Notes under the pieces: generated by a model
The model's database searches: none
What the model was told of the DNA's origin: nothing
What the model saw: only the letters and a program-made list of their open reading frames with translations
Shown here: piece after piece, positions 45,521 to 58,279 of the stretch
Layout: each line of letters starts with the position of its first letter
How positions within the stretch are numbered: position 1 is the first letter of the stretch
Made by a program: the position numbers and the translations under genes
From: Burkholderiales bacterium
GTDB taxonomy: Bacteria; Pseudomonadota; Gammaproteobacteria; Burkholderiales; Casimicrobiaceae
Reading direction: 5' to 3'
Assembly: GCA_016790165.1 (NCBI GenBank)
Contig: JAEUPL010000020.1
Span: 62,001-126,000 of the forward strand
DNA length: 64,000 nucleotides

Positions 45521-45634
45521 GCCGATCCTCCCCGCAATTTCGCTGCCTTCGCCCTCGCTACGTGCAACTCGCCGCCGCGCTCTGGTGCCATTATCTTCGA
45601 TGCTACGGCCAAGCAGCACGAATAAAATTGCCGC

Positions 45635-46366
45635 ATGTCAGGAATCCTCAATATTGCTACTTATCGCTTTGTTGCGATCCCCGATACCGCCGCGCTTAAG
45701 GCGCAGTGGCTACCGTCGGCCAAGGCACTCGGCCTCAAGGGCACCATCCTGCTCGCGAACGAAGGCATCAATCTGTTTTTGGCAGGGGCCGAAACGGCCA
45801 TTCGAAGCTTCATGAGCATCGTCGATGACGACCCGCGCTTTGCGAACCTCGATCTGAAGGAAAGCTGGAGCGACGATGTCCCGTTCAAACGCTTGAAGAT
45901 CAAAATCAAGCGCGAAATCGTGACCTTCAGACAGGCGGGGCTTGACCCCGTGCATCGCCCGGCGCCGTTCATGCCGCCGGCAGAGCTGAAACGCCGTCTC
46001 GACGCCGGAGAAGCACTCGTTCTCCTCGACACGCGCAACGACGTTGAGGTGGCCAAAGGCACGTTCGACCACGCGCTGTTCTGGGGAAACCGCAACTTCA
46101 CCGAGTTCGGCGAAATCGCGCGGCAGCATGTCGATGAACTCAAGGGCAAGACCGTCGTCAGCTTCTGTACCGGCGGCATCCGGTGCGAGAAAGCTGCCCC
46201 GTATTTGCAGCAACTCGGGGTCGACAATGTGTATCAGCTTGAGGGCGGCATCCTGCGCTACTTCGAGCACGTCGGCCGCGATCATTTTCACGGCGATTGC
46301 TTCGTGTTCGACGAACGCGCCGCGCTGGACCCGCACCTCGCCGCCACGGAGCACGCCTCAGCCTAG
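45635..46366 (+). CDS. trhO: tRNA uridine(34) hydroxylase TrhO, short form
   Basis: A 243-residue rhodanese-domain protein. The N-terminal domain (ATYRFVAI, ANEGINLFLAG) and the rhodanese loop with Cys in SFCTGGIRCEKAAPYL match TrhO, which hydroxylates U34 of tRNAs. It ends soon after the GNCFVFDER-like phrase (here DCFVFDERAALDPHL) and lacks the Cys-rich C-terminal domain of the longer E. coli form (about 350 residues). There is no sign of a frameshift after the stop. Confidence 0.88.
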   Translation: MSGILNIATYRFVAIPDTAALKAQWLPSAKALGLKGTILLANEGINLFLAGAETAIRSFMSIVDDDPRFANLDLKESWSDDVPFKRLKIKIKREIVTFRQAGLDPVHRPAPFMPPAELKRRLDAGEALVLLDTRNDVEVAKGTFDHALFWGNRNFTEFGEIARQHVDELKGKTVVSFCTGGIRCEKAAPYLQQLGVDNVYQLEGGILRYFEHVGRDHFHGDCFVFDERAALDPHLAATEHASA

Positions 46367-46445
46367 GCGCCCTGGGAAGGCCAGGACGAAGTGCGGACGC
46401 GCGTGTAGCGGCAACACGCGGACGTTGACGCCTGTGCACGTAGTC

Positions 46446-48494
46446 CTAATGCCGCCACTTCACTACCGAGAGCAGGTTGTTGAAATCGTCCGTCCAGAGC
46501 GGCGCGCCGGCGCGCCGTTCGAGCGGTTTGCCGGCGTCACCGATACCGCGCAGGGCGGACGCATCGCGTGCCAACAGGACCCACGTGCTCGAGGAATGCA
46601 GTGTGTTATCGGTCTGAGCCGGGTCTTCAACGACCACACCGGCAAGCCCCTCCTTCGCTGCAATCTCGGCCAGCACGGGCGGCAAGTCAAGAAAGCGGTT
46701 TGACACGTGAAAAGCAACCACGCCGCTGCTGCGCACATGGTTAACAAACACCCGCACCGCCTCCTGCGTGATCAGGTGCATCGGAATGGAATCGCCAGAA
46801 AAGGCGTCAACCGCCAACACGCTGAACTGGTTGTTGGCCTCCCGTTCAAGGGACAGCCGCGCATCGCCGAGGATCACGTCGATCTTCGCCGTTGAATCAG
46901 ACAAGTACGTGAAGTGCTTGCGGGCGAGGCGTTCAACCTCTGCATTGATCTCGTAGATGCGGCAGAAGTCGCCCTCCCGACACCACGCCGCAACGGTGCC
47001 GACACCGAGGCCGATCATGCCGATCCGTTGCGCGTTTGCGCTGGTCGGCGACGATTCGCGCTGCGCGTTCACCGCCCGACCGAACCCCGAGGTCGGCGTG
47101 TAGTACGTCGTCGGATGCTTGCGCCACTTCTCATGCGGGTATTGCTCACCATGCAGGATCGCACCGTGCACCAGGCGCACGAGGTAGTTCTCGGTGCCAG
47201 GATCGTCGTACGCCTTGACCTTCAGCACGCCGTAGAAATTGCGCGAAACCTCCACCGCGTTGCGATGTTCTTCCTTCACAAACCACGCCGAAACGCCGAG
47301 GGTACCGATGACCAGCGCGACCGCAAGCCAGGGCAGGAATGCGTGGATCGCCCGCGCAACGGGAACGAACAGCAGTGCCGCGACGACCAGCGCCAGCGGC
47401 ATTTCCACATAGGTCGAGAAGGAGAGCGGCGCGAACACGCTCACGACGAGCGCCCCCAGCGCTCCGCCCACCGACACCAGCAGATAGAAACCAGTCAATT
47501 GCGACGGCGCCGGTTTTGCCAACACCAGCTCACCGTGACAGACCATGCAGACGACGAATAACCCCCCGCAAAAGGCCGTGGTCTGAACAATCAGGTCAAA
47601 CTGAAAGTCCTTGCTCAGCAGGAGGAAGCACATACCGGCGATCGCAACGAAGAACAGCGCCGCAAACAGACGCCTGCGGTACCAGCCCGTGCCATCGAAC
47701 GTGAGAATAAATGTCAGCAGATACAACGTGAGGGGCAGAATCCACAGTAACGGCACGCTGGCCACGTTTTGCGTAATGTGGTTTGACACCGCCAGAAGGA
47801 GCATCGACCCCGCGGCGGACAATCCCACCCAGCGCAGTCGCGTCGGCAACGGTGTATCGATCGCGGCTGCTGGCTGTTTCGGAGGCGCGTCCGCTGACGG
47901 CGCGGTCCCTGCCTCACCGGCCCGTGCGACGCGCCACGCCAGCGTCGCGAGGAGCAGGACAAACAACGCAAACAATGCTGACCAACCCCAAGCCTGCCGG
48001 CGGGTACCCACGTAGGGTTCAATGACCAGCGGATACGCGACCAGCGCAGCCAGCGAAGCCGCGTTGGAGAGCGCAAACAGACGGTACGGGTCACGTCCCG
48101 GTTGCAGCCGCGCAAAATAGCTCTGGATCAGCGGGCTCGTTGTTGAAAGCAGCACATACGGCAAGCCAATCGTCACGGCGAGCAACAACAGGATGCGGCT
48201 GATCGGCTCTTCACTGCCGTCGGGTTTCCACGACTCCGGAGCCAGAATGGGCAAGAGCAACAGCGTCGCGAGCGCCAGAACCATGTGCAAACGCGGCTGG
48301 CGTACTGCGCCAAGTTTGCGCGGTACGATGTCGGCGTACGCGTAGCCGAGCAGCAGCGCCCCCTGAAAAAAGAGCATGCAGGTCGTCCACACCGCCGAAC
48401 TGCCGCCGAACCAGGGCAGGATTTGCCTCGCGATCAGCGGTTGAACCAGGAACAACAAGAACGCCGACAGCGCGACAACCGCGTAAAAGTGCAT
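46446..48494 (-). CDS. Fused MFS-like / spermidine synthase-like protein
   Basis: A 682-residue protein. The first 430 residues hold about ten to twelve membrane helices. The C-terminal part is a spermidine synthase/methyltransferase fold with GLGVGTVAAWC as nucleotide-binding loop and ILGDARLSLE and VDAFSGDSIPMHL following. It belongs to a known fused family of unclear substrate. It is convergent with trhO and has no close partner. Confidence 0.82.
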   Translation of the reverse strand: MHFYAVVALSAFLLFLVQPLIARQILPWFGGSSAVWTTCMLFFQGALLLGYAYADIVPRKLGAVRQPRLHMVLALATLLLLPILAPESWKPDGSEEPISRILLLLAVTIGLPYVLLSTTSPLIQSYFARLQPGRDPYRLFALSNAASLAALVAYPLVIEPYVGTRRQAWGWSALFALFVLLLATLAWRVARAGEAGTAPSADAPPKQPAAAIDTPLPTRLRWVGLSAAGSMLLLAVSNHITQNVASVPLLWILPLTLYLLTFILTFDGTGWYRRRLFAALFFVAIAGMCFLLLSKDFQFDLIVQTTAFCGGLFVVCMVCHGELVLAKPAPSQLTGFYLLVSVGGALGALVVSVFAPLSFSTYVEMPLALVVAALLFVPVARAIHAFLPWLAVALVIGTLGVSAWFVKEEHRNAVEVSRNFYGVLKVKAYDDPGTENYLVRLVHGAILHGEQYPHEKWRKHPTTYYTPTSGFGRAVNAQRESSPTSANAQRIGMIGLGVGTVAAWCREGDFCRIYEINAEVERLARKHFTYLSDSTAKIDVILGDARLSLEREANNQFSVLAVDAFSGDSIPMHLITQEAVRVFVNHVRSSGVVAFHVSNRFLDLPPVLAEIAAKEGLAGVVVEDPAQTDNTLHSSSTWVLLARDASALRGIGDAGKPLERRAGAPLWTDDFNNLLSVVKWRH

Positions 48495-48595
48495 GAGAAC
48501 CGTGCCAAGCCCGAGAGTCAGTGGCCGGAATTATCCCATTCACTGTTTTCATCAACGATCCCATGCCCGACCGGCGCCTGGCAGGGCCGGAAACA

Positions 48596-48620
48596 AAAAG
48601 GGGGCACGTGGCCCCCTTTT
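48596..48620 (-). terminator. Rho-independent terminator of htpX
   Basis: A 10-bp stem (AAAAGGGGGC / GCCCCCTTTT) with a 5-base loop lies 16 bp after the htpX stop. On the minus strand it is followed by a T run (TTTTTGTTT). Confidence 0.85.
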
Positions 48621-48635
48621 CACGATGACCTTCGA

Positions 48636-49511
48636 CTACGCCTGGCGACGCTCCTGCAGCGCGCGGATGCGGTCTTCGATCGGCGGATGGGTAGAAAACA
48701 ACGATCCCATACCGCCGCCAATGCCCATGGCCTTGACCGGACCGGGCAGTTCACCGGGTTGCAAGCCGCCCAGGCGCGCCAGCGCGTGCTGCATGGGTTG
48801 TGTCGAACCCATCAACTGCGCTGAACCGGCATCGGCACGGAACTCGCGCTGACGCGAGAACCACGCCACGATCATGTGCGCGACGAAGCCGAGGACCAGA
48901 TCGAGGACGAACACCGAAACGGTGTAGCCAATGCCCACCCCTTCGCGGTCGTTACGCAACACGACACGATCAATGAAGTAGCCAATGACGCGCGAGAGGA
49001 AGATGACGAAGGTGTTCATCACGCCCTGAATCAGGGTCATCGTGACCATGTCACCGTTCGCCACGTGGGCCACCTCATGACCGATCACCGCTTCGACCTC
49101 TTCGCGGTTCATGCTCTGCAGCAATCCTGTGGACACGGCCACCAGCGCCGAGTTCTTGAACGCGCCGGTCGCGAATGCATTGGCTTCACCTTCGTAGATG
49201 CCCACGTCCGGCATGCCGATCCCGGCCTGATCAGAGAATTTGCGAACCGTCTGAACGATCCACTGATGCATCGGATCGGGCGAATCATTGATCATGGTGA
49301 GCCCCATGGTCCACTTGGCCATCGGTTTGCTCATGAGCAGGGAAATAATCGCCCCCGTAAAGCCCATGACCAGCGCGAAGCCCAACAATGAGCCAAGCTG
49401 GAGTCCACCGGCCCCCACATAGCGGTTCAGACCAAAAATGCTGGAAACGAGTCCGAGCACGGCCACAACCGCGACGTTGGTCAACACAAACAACAGAATT
49501 CGTTTCATCAA
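48636..49511 (-). CDS. htpX: Membrane protease HtpX
   Basis: A 291-residue M48B protease. Membrane helices at about 4-24, 38-60, 155-178 and 190-215; the zinc motif HEVAH is at 145-149. HtpX degrades misfolded membrane proteins together with FtsH. The ribosome site GGGAG lies just before the ATG. A sigma-32-like promoter lies upstream, fitting its stress role. Confidence 0.95.
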   Translation of the reverse strand: MMKRILLFVLTNVAVVAVLGLVSSIFGLNRYVGAGGLQLGSLLGFALVMGFTGAIISLLMSKPMAKWTMGLTMINDSPDPMHQWIVQTVRKFSDQAGIGMPDVGIYEGEANAFATGAFKNSALVAVSTGLLQSMNREEVEAVIGHEVAHVANGDMVTMTLIQGVMNTFVIFLSRVIGYFIDRVVLRNDREGVGIGYTVSVFVLDLVLGFVAHMIVAWFSRQREFRADAGSAQLMGSTQPMQHALARLGGLQPGELPGPVKAMGIGGGMGSLFSTHPPIEDRIRALQERRQA

Positions 49512-49566
49512 TTTCTCCCAAAGCGGTAGTGATCGCGGAGCCGGACGCCCTTTTCGAACAATCGCG

Positions 49567-49594
49567 ATATGTGAGCGAAACAGCGATGTTCAAG
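49567..49594 (-). promoter_or_regulatory. Sigma-32-like heat-shock promoter of htpX
   Basis: On the minus strand CTTGAAC (49594-49588) is followed after 13 bp by TCACATAT (49574-49567), close to the sigma-32 consensus CTTGAA-N13-CCCCATNT. Transcription would start near 49560, about 50 bases before the htpX ATG. Confidence 0.55.
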
Positions 49595-49700
49595 CGGGAT
49601 TTTCCACGAGTCGAGCGCAACCACCGCCTGCAAGCGAGACCGGGCGACGAGCGTTACCGTCTGCCCGCAGGTTGCCCTGAGCCGCCCAGCACCGCAAAGA

Positions 49701-49729
49701 TTGCGTAAGTCGTTGTTTTTTGGCATAAT
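49701..49729 (+). promoter_or_regulatory. rpmE2 promoter (sigma-70)
   Basis: A -35 box TTGCGT and a -10 box CATAAT are separated by 17 bp. The predicted start near 49736 leaves a leader of about 145 nt before rpmE2. The 369-bp gap between htpX and rpmE2 holds no other gene. Confidence 0.65.
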
Positions 49730-49880
49730 TCTGTGCTTTGTTGCAGCGTGTCGCTTTGGCTCGGCCCGCAGCATCCCTATTTAGCCAATTGTCACGTATC
49801 CCGGATCGGTGTCCGCTCGCAGCGCCTCGTCGCTGTGTTGAAGGGGCTGCGGGGCGCCGTGACTCAACTGAAAGCACGTC

Positions 49881-50135
49881 ATGAAAGCTGACATTCATCC
49901 CGAATACCGCGAAGTCGTTTTCCACGACACCGCCGCCAACGTGAAGTGGATCACCCGCTCCACGCTCAGCACGAACCGCAAGATCACGATGGACGACGGC
50001 AAGGAATATCCGCTGGTCATCCTCGAAATCTCGAGCGCCTCGCACCCGTTCTACACCGGCAAGCAGCAGCGCATCCTCGATACGGCAGGCCGCGTCGAGC
50101 GGTTCAACAAGAAGTACGCCAAGAAAGCTGCCTGA
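49881..50135 (+). CDS. rpmE2: 50S ribosomal protein L31 type B
   Basis: An 84-residue protein, [16 protein letters not shown] at the start. The zinc-binding cysteines of the type A form are absent, so this is the C-minus paralogue. In many bacteria that form is used under zinc limitation through Zur; no Zur site was recognised here, and a strong sigma-70 promoter suggests constant expression. A terminator follows at once. Confidence 0.96.
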   Translation: MKADIHPEYREVVFHDTAANVKWITRSTLSTNRKITMDDGKEYPLVILEISSASHPFYTGKQQRILDTAGRVERFNKKYAKKAA

Positions 50136-50162
50136 TCGCCGCTCCGGTCACGCGTCGCAATC

Positions 50163-50187
50163 AAGGCAGCCCCGCGCTGCCTTTTTT
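50163..50187 (+). terminator. Rho-independent terminator of rpmE2
   Basis: A perfect 8-bp stem (AAGGCAGC / GCTGCCTT) with a CCCGC loop and a T run, 27 bp after the rpmE2 stop. Confidence 0.9.
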
Positions 50188-50229
50188 GTTGGTCACACCC
50201 TGATGTGCTGACCGCCCCGCCCAGCCAGC

Positions 50230-52997
<2,768 letters not shown>

Positions 52998-53013
52998 TCC
53001 GCGTCGCCCCGCC

Positions 53014-54141
53014 ATGTCATCCTTCGAGATCCTTAAACCTGCCAGGCGCGTTGTCGCCAAAGTCGGCAGCGCTCTGGTCACCAACGGCGGCGCCGGTATT
53101 GACCGCAACGCTATCGCCCGCTGGGCGACCGATGTCGCCGCCCTTCGCCTGCGCGGGGTGGAAGTGGTGTTTGTCTCCTCCGGCGCGGTGGCCGAGGGCA
53201 TGGCCCGTCTCGGCTGGAAGGAACGGCCAAAGGCAATGTCCGAACTGCAGGCCGCAGCAGCGGTCGGGCAAATGGGCTTGGTCAATGTCTACGAGCAAGC
53301 GTTCGCCGCACACGGCCTGCGCACCGCCCAGGTGCTTCTCACACACGAGGATCTTGCCGACCGCAAGCGCTATTTGAACGCGCGGTCGACGCTTCTCGCG
53401 CTGCTCAAGCACAACGTCATTCCAATCATCAACGAAAACGATACCGTCACTACCGACGAGATCAAGTTCGGCGACAACGACACCCTCGGCGCCTTGGTGG
53501 CCAACCTGGTCGACGCGCAGGCGCTCGTGCTGTTGACCGACCAGCGCGGCCTCTACACCGCGGACCCCCGACGCGACCCGACCGCGCAGTTCGTCAGCGC
53601 CGGTCGGGCCGACGATGTGCAGTATGAAGCCATGGCTGGCGGCACCGGGACCGGTATCTCGCGCGGCGGCATGCTCACCAAGATTCTCGCGGCACGTCGC
53701 GCCAGCAACACCGGCATCCACACCGTGATCGCCAGCGGCCACGAGCAGAACGTACTGCAGCGCGTGTTGGGCGGTGAGGCCATCGGCACGCTGCTCTACG
53801 CGCCGGAGGCCAGTCTCGCCAAGCGCAAGAGCTGGCTCGCGGATCTGCTGCAGATGCGCGGCCGTGTCACGCTGGACGCGGGCGCCACCAAAGCGTTGCT
53901 GCACGGTGGCAAAAGCCTGCTACCGATTGGCGTAATCGCTGTGAGCGGTGAGTTCGAGCGCGGCGAAGTGATCGGCTGCATTGACGAACAAGGCCGCGAG
54001 CTGGCACGCGGCCTCGCGAACTATTCGTCGAGCGAGACCTTGAGGATCATGCGCAAACCCTCATCTGAAATCGAGGCCGTACTCGGGTACGTCGACGAGG
54101 ATGAGCTGATTCACCGCGATAATCTGGTGGTTACAGCCTGA
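53014..54141 (+). CDS. proB: Glutamate 5-kinase
   Basis: A 375-residue protein. Kinase motifs [44 protein letters not shown] and [12 protein letters not shown] are followed by a C-terminal PUA domain. ProB phosphorylates glutamate as the first step of proline synthesis. It follows obgE as in many betaproteobacteria. Confidence 0.96.
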   Translation: MSSFEILKPARRVVAKVGSALVTNGGAGIDRNAIARWATDVAALRLRGVEVVFVSSGAVAEGMARLGWKERPKAMSELQAAAAVGQMGLVNVYEQAFAAHGLRTAQVLLTHEDLADRKRYLNARSTLLALLKHNVIPIINENDTVTTDEIKFGDNDTLGALVANLVDAQALVLLTDQRGLYTADPRRDPTAQFVSAGRADDVQYEAMAGGTGTGISRGGMLTKILAARRASNTGIHTVIASGHEQNVLQRVLGGEAIGTLLYAPEASLAKRKSWLADLLQMRGRVTLDAGATKALLHGGKSLLPIGVIAVSGEFERGEVIGCIDEQGRELARGLANYSSSETLRIMRKPSSEIEAVLGYVDEDELIHRDNLVVTA

Positions 54142-54199
54142 TATCCGCCCCCCCCTGCTGCGCAAGGGAAATGTTCGATCGACCGTCAACGAATGGCTC

Positions 54200-55615
54200 A
54201 TGCACTCCATGAAACCTGTTCGCTCCCTCATTCTCGCCGCATCCACCAGTCTGCTGGGTTTGCTCACCGGGCAAAGCCATGCCCAGCCGGGGCTGCCAGC
54301 CCCGATGCCACGGCAGGCTGCCCCCGGTCTCGGCACGGCGATGCCCTCGCTCGCTCCGGTCGTCAACCAGACCGCGGCCGGTGTGGTGAACATCTCGACC
54401 CTCAGCCGCAGCGCCGAGAGCGACAACCCGATGTTCAACGACCCGTTCTTCCGCCGCTTTTTTGGGGCGCCCGAACGTCCGCGGGAGGCCCAGGCTTCGG
54501 GCTCAGGCGTCATCGTTGATGCTGGCAAGGGCTATGTGCTGACCAATCACCACGTCGTCAAGGGGGCGAGCAAAGTGGTGGTCACGCTGCGTGACCGTCG
54601 CGAATTCTCGGCCAAGCTGATCGGCTCGGACCCCGCCACTGACATTGCGCTGCTGCAGATTCCTGCCGAGCGTCTCAGCGCGGTCAAGGTCGGTGAATCC
54701 GACGCGCTGCAGGTCGGCGACTACGTGCTCGCGATCGGCAATCCATTCGGCGTCGGGCAGACGGTGACGTCGGGTATCGTCTCCGCGCTCGGCCGCGCGG
54801 GCCTCAACATTGAGGGCTACGAGGATTTCATTCAAACCGACGCCTCGATTAACCCCGGCAATTCTGGCGGTGCGCTGATCAATCTGCGTGGCGAGCTGAT
54901 TGGGATCAACACGGCGATCATCGGTCCCACGGGTGGCAATGTCGGCATCGGCTTCGCGGTGCCCACCAACATGGCAATGCGAGTGATGGACCAACTCGCA
55001 CGCTTTGGCGAAGTCAAGCGCGGCGGCATCGGTATCGCCGCGGTCGGCGAGGTTACCCAGGACATCGCGAAAGAACACAAGCTACCGGCGATCGAAGGCG
55101 CGGTGATTAACACCGTGATTTCCGGGAGCCCGGCCGATAAGGCGGGGTTGCGCAAAGGCGACGTCGTGCTCACGGCCAATGGTCGCGCGGTACGCACCGG
55201 CTACGACCTGCGCAACCAGCAGGGCCTCACGCCGATCGGGCAGGCGCTGGATCTCACGGTGATGCGCAACGGAAACCAGCGTCACGTCCGGATCACCATC
55301 GAAACCCCCGCGCGCGCTCAGGGGCTGAGGCCGGAAAAAATAACCGAACTGCCGGGTACCGAACTCGCCAGCATCCCCAAAGAGCTGAACCGTCGTGGCG
55401 TCTATGTGATCGAGGTGGACGAAGGTAGCGAGGCCTACCAAATCGGCCTGCGCGAGAACGATATCCTGCTGGGCGTGAACGGTAGCTACGTCAATTCGCC
55501 GCAGGAGGTGCGCCGGGCCATCCGCGAATCAAACCGCTTTGTCGTATTCAATCTGCTACGCGGCGACAATCGCATCGACCTGCGCGCCCGCAAGGGGGCC
55601 TCGCAAGGCGCCTGA
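54200..55615 (+). CDS. degQ: Periplasmic serine protease DegQ/DegP (HtrA family)
   Basis: A 471-residue protein. A signal peptide with probable cleavage after SHAQ is followed by a trypsin-like domain with His118 (LTNHHVV), Asp148 (ATDIALL) and Ser222 (GNSGGAL), and two PDZ domains at about 255-340 and 375-465. It degrades or refolds misfolded envelope proteins. ATG 54209 is an alternative start. The 58-bp gap after proB has no terminator. Confidence 0.94.
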   Translation: MHSMKPVRSLILAASTSLLGLLTGQSHAQPGLPAPMPRQAAPGLGTAMPSLAPVVNQTAAGVVNISTLSRSAESDNPMFNDPFFRRFFGAPERPREAQASGSGVIVDAGKGYVLTNHHVVKGASKVVVTLRDRREFSAKLIGSDPATDIALLQIPAERLSAVKVGESDALQVGDYVLAIGNPFGVGQTVTSGIVSALGRAGLNIEGYEDFIQTDASINPGNSGGALINLRGELIGINTAIIGPTGGNVGIGFAVPTNMAMRVMDQLARFGEVKRGGIGIAAVGEVTQDIAKEHKLPAIEGAVINTVISGSPADKAGLRKGDVVLTANGRAVRTGYDLRNQQGLTPIGQALDLTVMRNGNQRHVRITIETPARAQGLRPEKITELPGTELASIPKELNRRGVYVIEVDEGSEAYQIGLRENDILLGVNGSYVNSPQEVRRAIRESNRFVVFNLLRGDNRIDLRARKGASQGA

Positions 55616-55642
55616 GGCAGGACGTCGGCGCGGGGCGCCGAA

Positions 55643-55877
55643 GACGACGGCCTGCTGCGCGGCCCAGGACGACGCGCCATTCGGCGCTAGGACGCGAGGT
55701 TTGCCGCCCACTATTTGCTACCCCACGCGCATGCCATGTCTCGATTCGTTGAGGCGTGGTCCCCAATTCAACGCATCCTTTGCTACGCTACCGCCGCATC
55801 CGCAGAATCCCTGTCCCCCGCATCGCGTCCTAGCCCCGTCAGGGGCGGCGTCCTCGGCCGCGCAGCAGGCCGTCGTC
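55643..55877. repeat. 55-bp inverted repeat with 125-bp loop
   Basis: Arms 55643-55697 and 55823-55877 are inverted copies matching at about 48 of 55 positions, with perfect blocks of 22 bp (GACGACGGCCTGCTGCGC...) and 11 bp (CTAGGACGCGA) at equal spacing. Between the blocks each arm has its own small hairpin (GCGCC-ATTC-GGCGC and CCCC-GTCA-GGGG). The 295-bp gap between degQ and the aldo/keto reductase holds no gene. Confidence 0.8.
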
Positions 55878-55910
55878 CCAGGCGCGAAGCGCCGTCGTCC
55901 TCAATCGTTC

Positions 55911-56870
55911 ATGCAATACCGTCGCCTCGGCCGCTCCGGCCTCAAAGTTTCTGAACTCTCCTTTGGCTCGTGGGTCACCTACGGCAATCAGGTTGACACC
56001 AAATCGGCTGTCGACTGTATGGCCGCGGCGTGGGACGCCGGTGTCAACTTCTTCGACAACGCCGAGGTCTACGCCAAAGGCATGTCCGAGACCATCATGG
56101 GCGCAGCACTCAAGCAGCTCGGCTGGCGGCGCGCTCAGGTAATCGTGTCCACCAAATTCTTCTGGGGCATCCACGATGGCCCCAACGAAAAGAACACGCT
56201 GAATCGCAAGTACCTGATGCAGGCGATTGACGGCTCGCTCAAGCGGTTGCAGCTTGATTACGTTGATCTGGTGTTTTGCCATCGACCCGACCCGGAGACG
56301 CCGATCGAGGAAACCGTCTACGCCATGCACGACATGATCGCGCAAGGCAAGGCGATGTACTGGGGCACCAGCGAATGGTCAGCAGACGAAATTCGCGCCG
56401 CCTGGGAAATCGCCGAGCGGCACCACTTGCACAAGCCGGTGATGGAGCAGCCGCAATACAACCTCTTCGCCCGCAGTCGCGTCGAACAGGAATACGCGCG
56501 GCTCTACGCCGACATTGGCCTGGGGACCACGACCTGGAGCCCACTCGCCTCCGGGCTGCTCTCGGGAAAGTACAAGGACGGCATCCCCGCCGACAGCCGC
56601 GCCGCCGTCAAGGGTTACGAGTGGATCGCCGAACGCGTGAGCGATCCCGCCAAGCTGGCGGCGGTCGAGAAACTGCGTCCGATCGCCAGCGACCTGGGTT
56701 GCACGCTGTCGCAGCTTGCGCTCGCGTGGTGCCTGAAGAACCCGAACGTGTCCACCGTCATCACCGGCGCGTCTCGCGTGAGTCAGGTGCACGAGAACAT
56801 GAAGGCGCTCGACGTGGTGCCGAAGTTGACGAGAGACGTCATCAAGGCCGTTGAAGCGGCGACGACCTGA
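55911..56870 (+). CDS. Aldo/keto reductase (potassium-channel beta-subunit type)
   Basis: A 319-residue AKR. The start at 55911 ([21 protein letters not shown]) is the family start. The catalytic set is visible: Asp and Tyr in [11 protein letters not shown], Lys in STKFFWG and His in VFCHRPD. It probably reduces aldehydes with NADPH. Upstream lies the 55-bp inverted repeat. Confidence 0.92.
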   Translation: MQYRRLGRSGLKVSELSFGSWVTYGNQVDTKSAVDCMAAAWDAGVNFFDNAEVYAKGMSETIMGAALKQLGWRRAQVIVSTKFFWGIHDGPNEKNTLNRKYLMQAIDGSLKRLQLDYVDLVFCHRPDPETPIEETVYAMHDMIAQGKAMYWGTSEWSADEIRAAWEIAERHHLHKPVMEQPQYNLFARSRVEQEYARLYADIGLGTTTWSPLASGLLSGKYKDGIPADSRAAVKGYEWIAERVSDPAKLAAVEKLRPIASDLGCTLSQLALAWCLKNPNVSTVITGASRVSQVHENMKALDVVPKLTRDVIKAVEAATT

Positions 56871-56910
56871 TCCGAAGTGACACGCCCAAATCCGGTGCCC
56901 ACCTTCTCTT

Positions 56911-57028
56911 TCAGCTTTTTCCAGTAACCCGCGCCCCCATCGACGTTTGAGCGCTGTTTTTTGTAAAGTCGACCTGCGTGCTAATCAACCTGTATAGACC
57001 AATTCGCGGTGCTTTGAGCAAAAAAGCC
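56911..57028. repeat. Palindromic intergenic repeat, copy E
   Basis: A 118-bp copy starting TCAGCTTTTTCC and ending CAAAAAAGCC, with AAAGTCGACCTG at the centre. It fills most of the 187-bp gap before the MFS gene, whose TTG start is 30 bp further on. Confidence 0.65.
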
Positions 57029-57057
57029 ATTGCAGACCCATCGTTGGCGCGTCGCGC

Positions 57058-58263
57058 TTGTTTACCCTGAGCCCCTACCGCACGCTGTTCGCTGATCGCG
57101 AACTGCGGCGCATTGTGCTTTCCTCCATCCTCCCACGGTTGCCGTTCGGGATGAACGCGCTCGGGCTGACGCTGCTGGTGCAGTCGCAGACCGGATCCTT
57201 CGCGACCTCCGGCGTGGTCAGCGCGGCGTACATGTGTGCGCTGGCCATCCAGGCGCCAATCATCGGCCGCTACGTGGACCAGAACAGCCCGCGCGCCGTG
57301 ATGCTGCCGCTTGGCGTGCTGCAAGCCGTTGCGCTGTTACTGCTGGTGTTTGCCGTGACGCAACGCGCCGCGCTGCCGCTGGTGCTGGCGTCGGCATTCT
57401 TTGCCGGCGTCTCGGCGCCGCCGGTGTCGATGACCATCCGCGCGATGTACCGCAAATCGGGCATGCCCGATGCACAGAAGCAGAGCGCATTCGCCGTCGA
57501 ATCGGTCATCATGGAGGCGTGCTTCATTCTTGGCCCTCTGCTGGTGAGCCTCACCCTGCTGGCTGGCTCGCCGGCATTCGCCGTCGTCGCGTCCGCCTTG
57601 ATGACAGTGATCGGCACCTGGCACTTTTCGCGCTCTGGCGCCACGGTGCGTTGGGGCGACGTTGAGCGTGGCGTTGAACGGCACTGGCTCGGTCCGCTGC
57701 GGTCGTTCGGGGTGCGCCGCGCGCTGGTGCTGTCGTTCTGCTTCGCCATTGGCATTGGCCTCAACGAGATCGCCCTGCCTGCGTTTGCCAATGCCAGCGG
57801 CTTTCCCGCGCGCGTCGGCTGGTTCTATGCGGCGATGAGCGTCCCGTCGGCGATCATGGGGTTTGCCTACGGGTCGCGGCATTTCTCGTGGCCGCTGAAC
57901 CGGCAGATCATGGTCAGCGGGCTGTGGCTGGCAGCCGGGTCAGCGTTGATGGCGATCTGCCACGAAACCTGGAGCTTCACGCTAGCCTGTGCATTGACCG
58001 GTCTTGCCTTCGGCCCGATGATCACAGCGCTTTCGCTTCAGCTTGGCAAGCTGTCACCCAGCGAGTATTCGACCGAAGCCTTCACCTGGAGCATGACGCT
58101 CTTTCTCATCGGCCTCGGCATCGGCTTTTGGGTGGGTGGCCGACTGGCCGAAGATTTTGGCGCCACGGGCACGCTGCTGGCCGCCGCGGCCCTGATGGCG
58201 GTGGCGGCCTTCTGCTGCCTCGGCGTGCCGGAGGTACGCAACGAGGGGCACAACGCGCCATAG
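57058..58263 (+). CDS. MFS transporter
   Basis: A 401-residue protein with about twelve membrane helices and MFS-type loops (YVDQNSPRAVMLPLG, YGSRHF). The TTG start is tentative; no strong ribosome site is visible. The substrate cannot be told. A DMT transporter gene follows after 16 bp. Confidence 0.82.
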   Translation: MFTLSPYRTLFADRELRRIVLSSILPRLPFGMNALGLTLLVQSQTGSFATSGVVSAAYMCALAIQAPIIGRYVDQNSPRAVMLPLGVLQAVALLLLVFAVTQRAALPLVLASAFFAGVSAPPVSMTIRAMYRKSGMPDAQKQSAFAVESVIMEACFILGPLLVSLTLLAGSPAFAVVASALMTVIGTWHFSRSGATVRWGDVERGVERHWLGPLRSFGVRRALVLSFCFAIGIGLNEIALPAFANASGFPARVGWFYAAMSVPSAIMGFAYGSRHFSWPLNRQIMVSGLWLAAGSALMAICHETWSFTLACALTGLAFGPMITALSLQLGKLSPSEYSTEAFTWSMTLFLIGLGIGFWVGGRLAEDFGATGTLLAAAALMAVAAFCCLGVPEVRNEGHNAP

Positions 58264-58279
58264 CAACGACCATTCCGAC

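Noticed and set aside
45635..46366. trhO as a truncated pseudogene
   Set aside because: All rhodanese residues are kept and the sequence after the stop does not continue the Cys-rich domain in any frame, so a short natural form is more likely.
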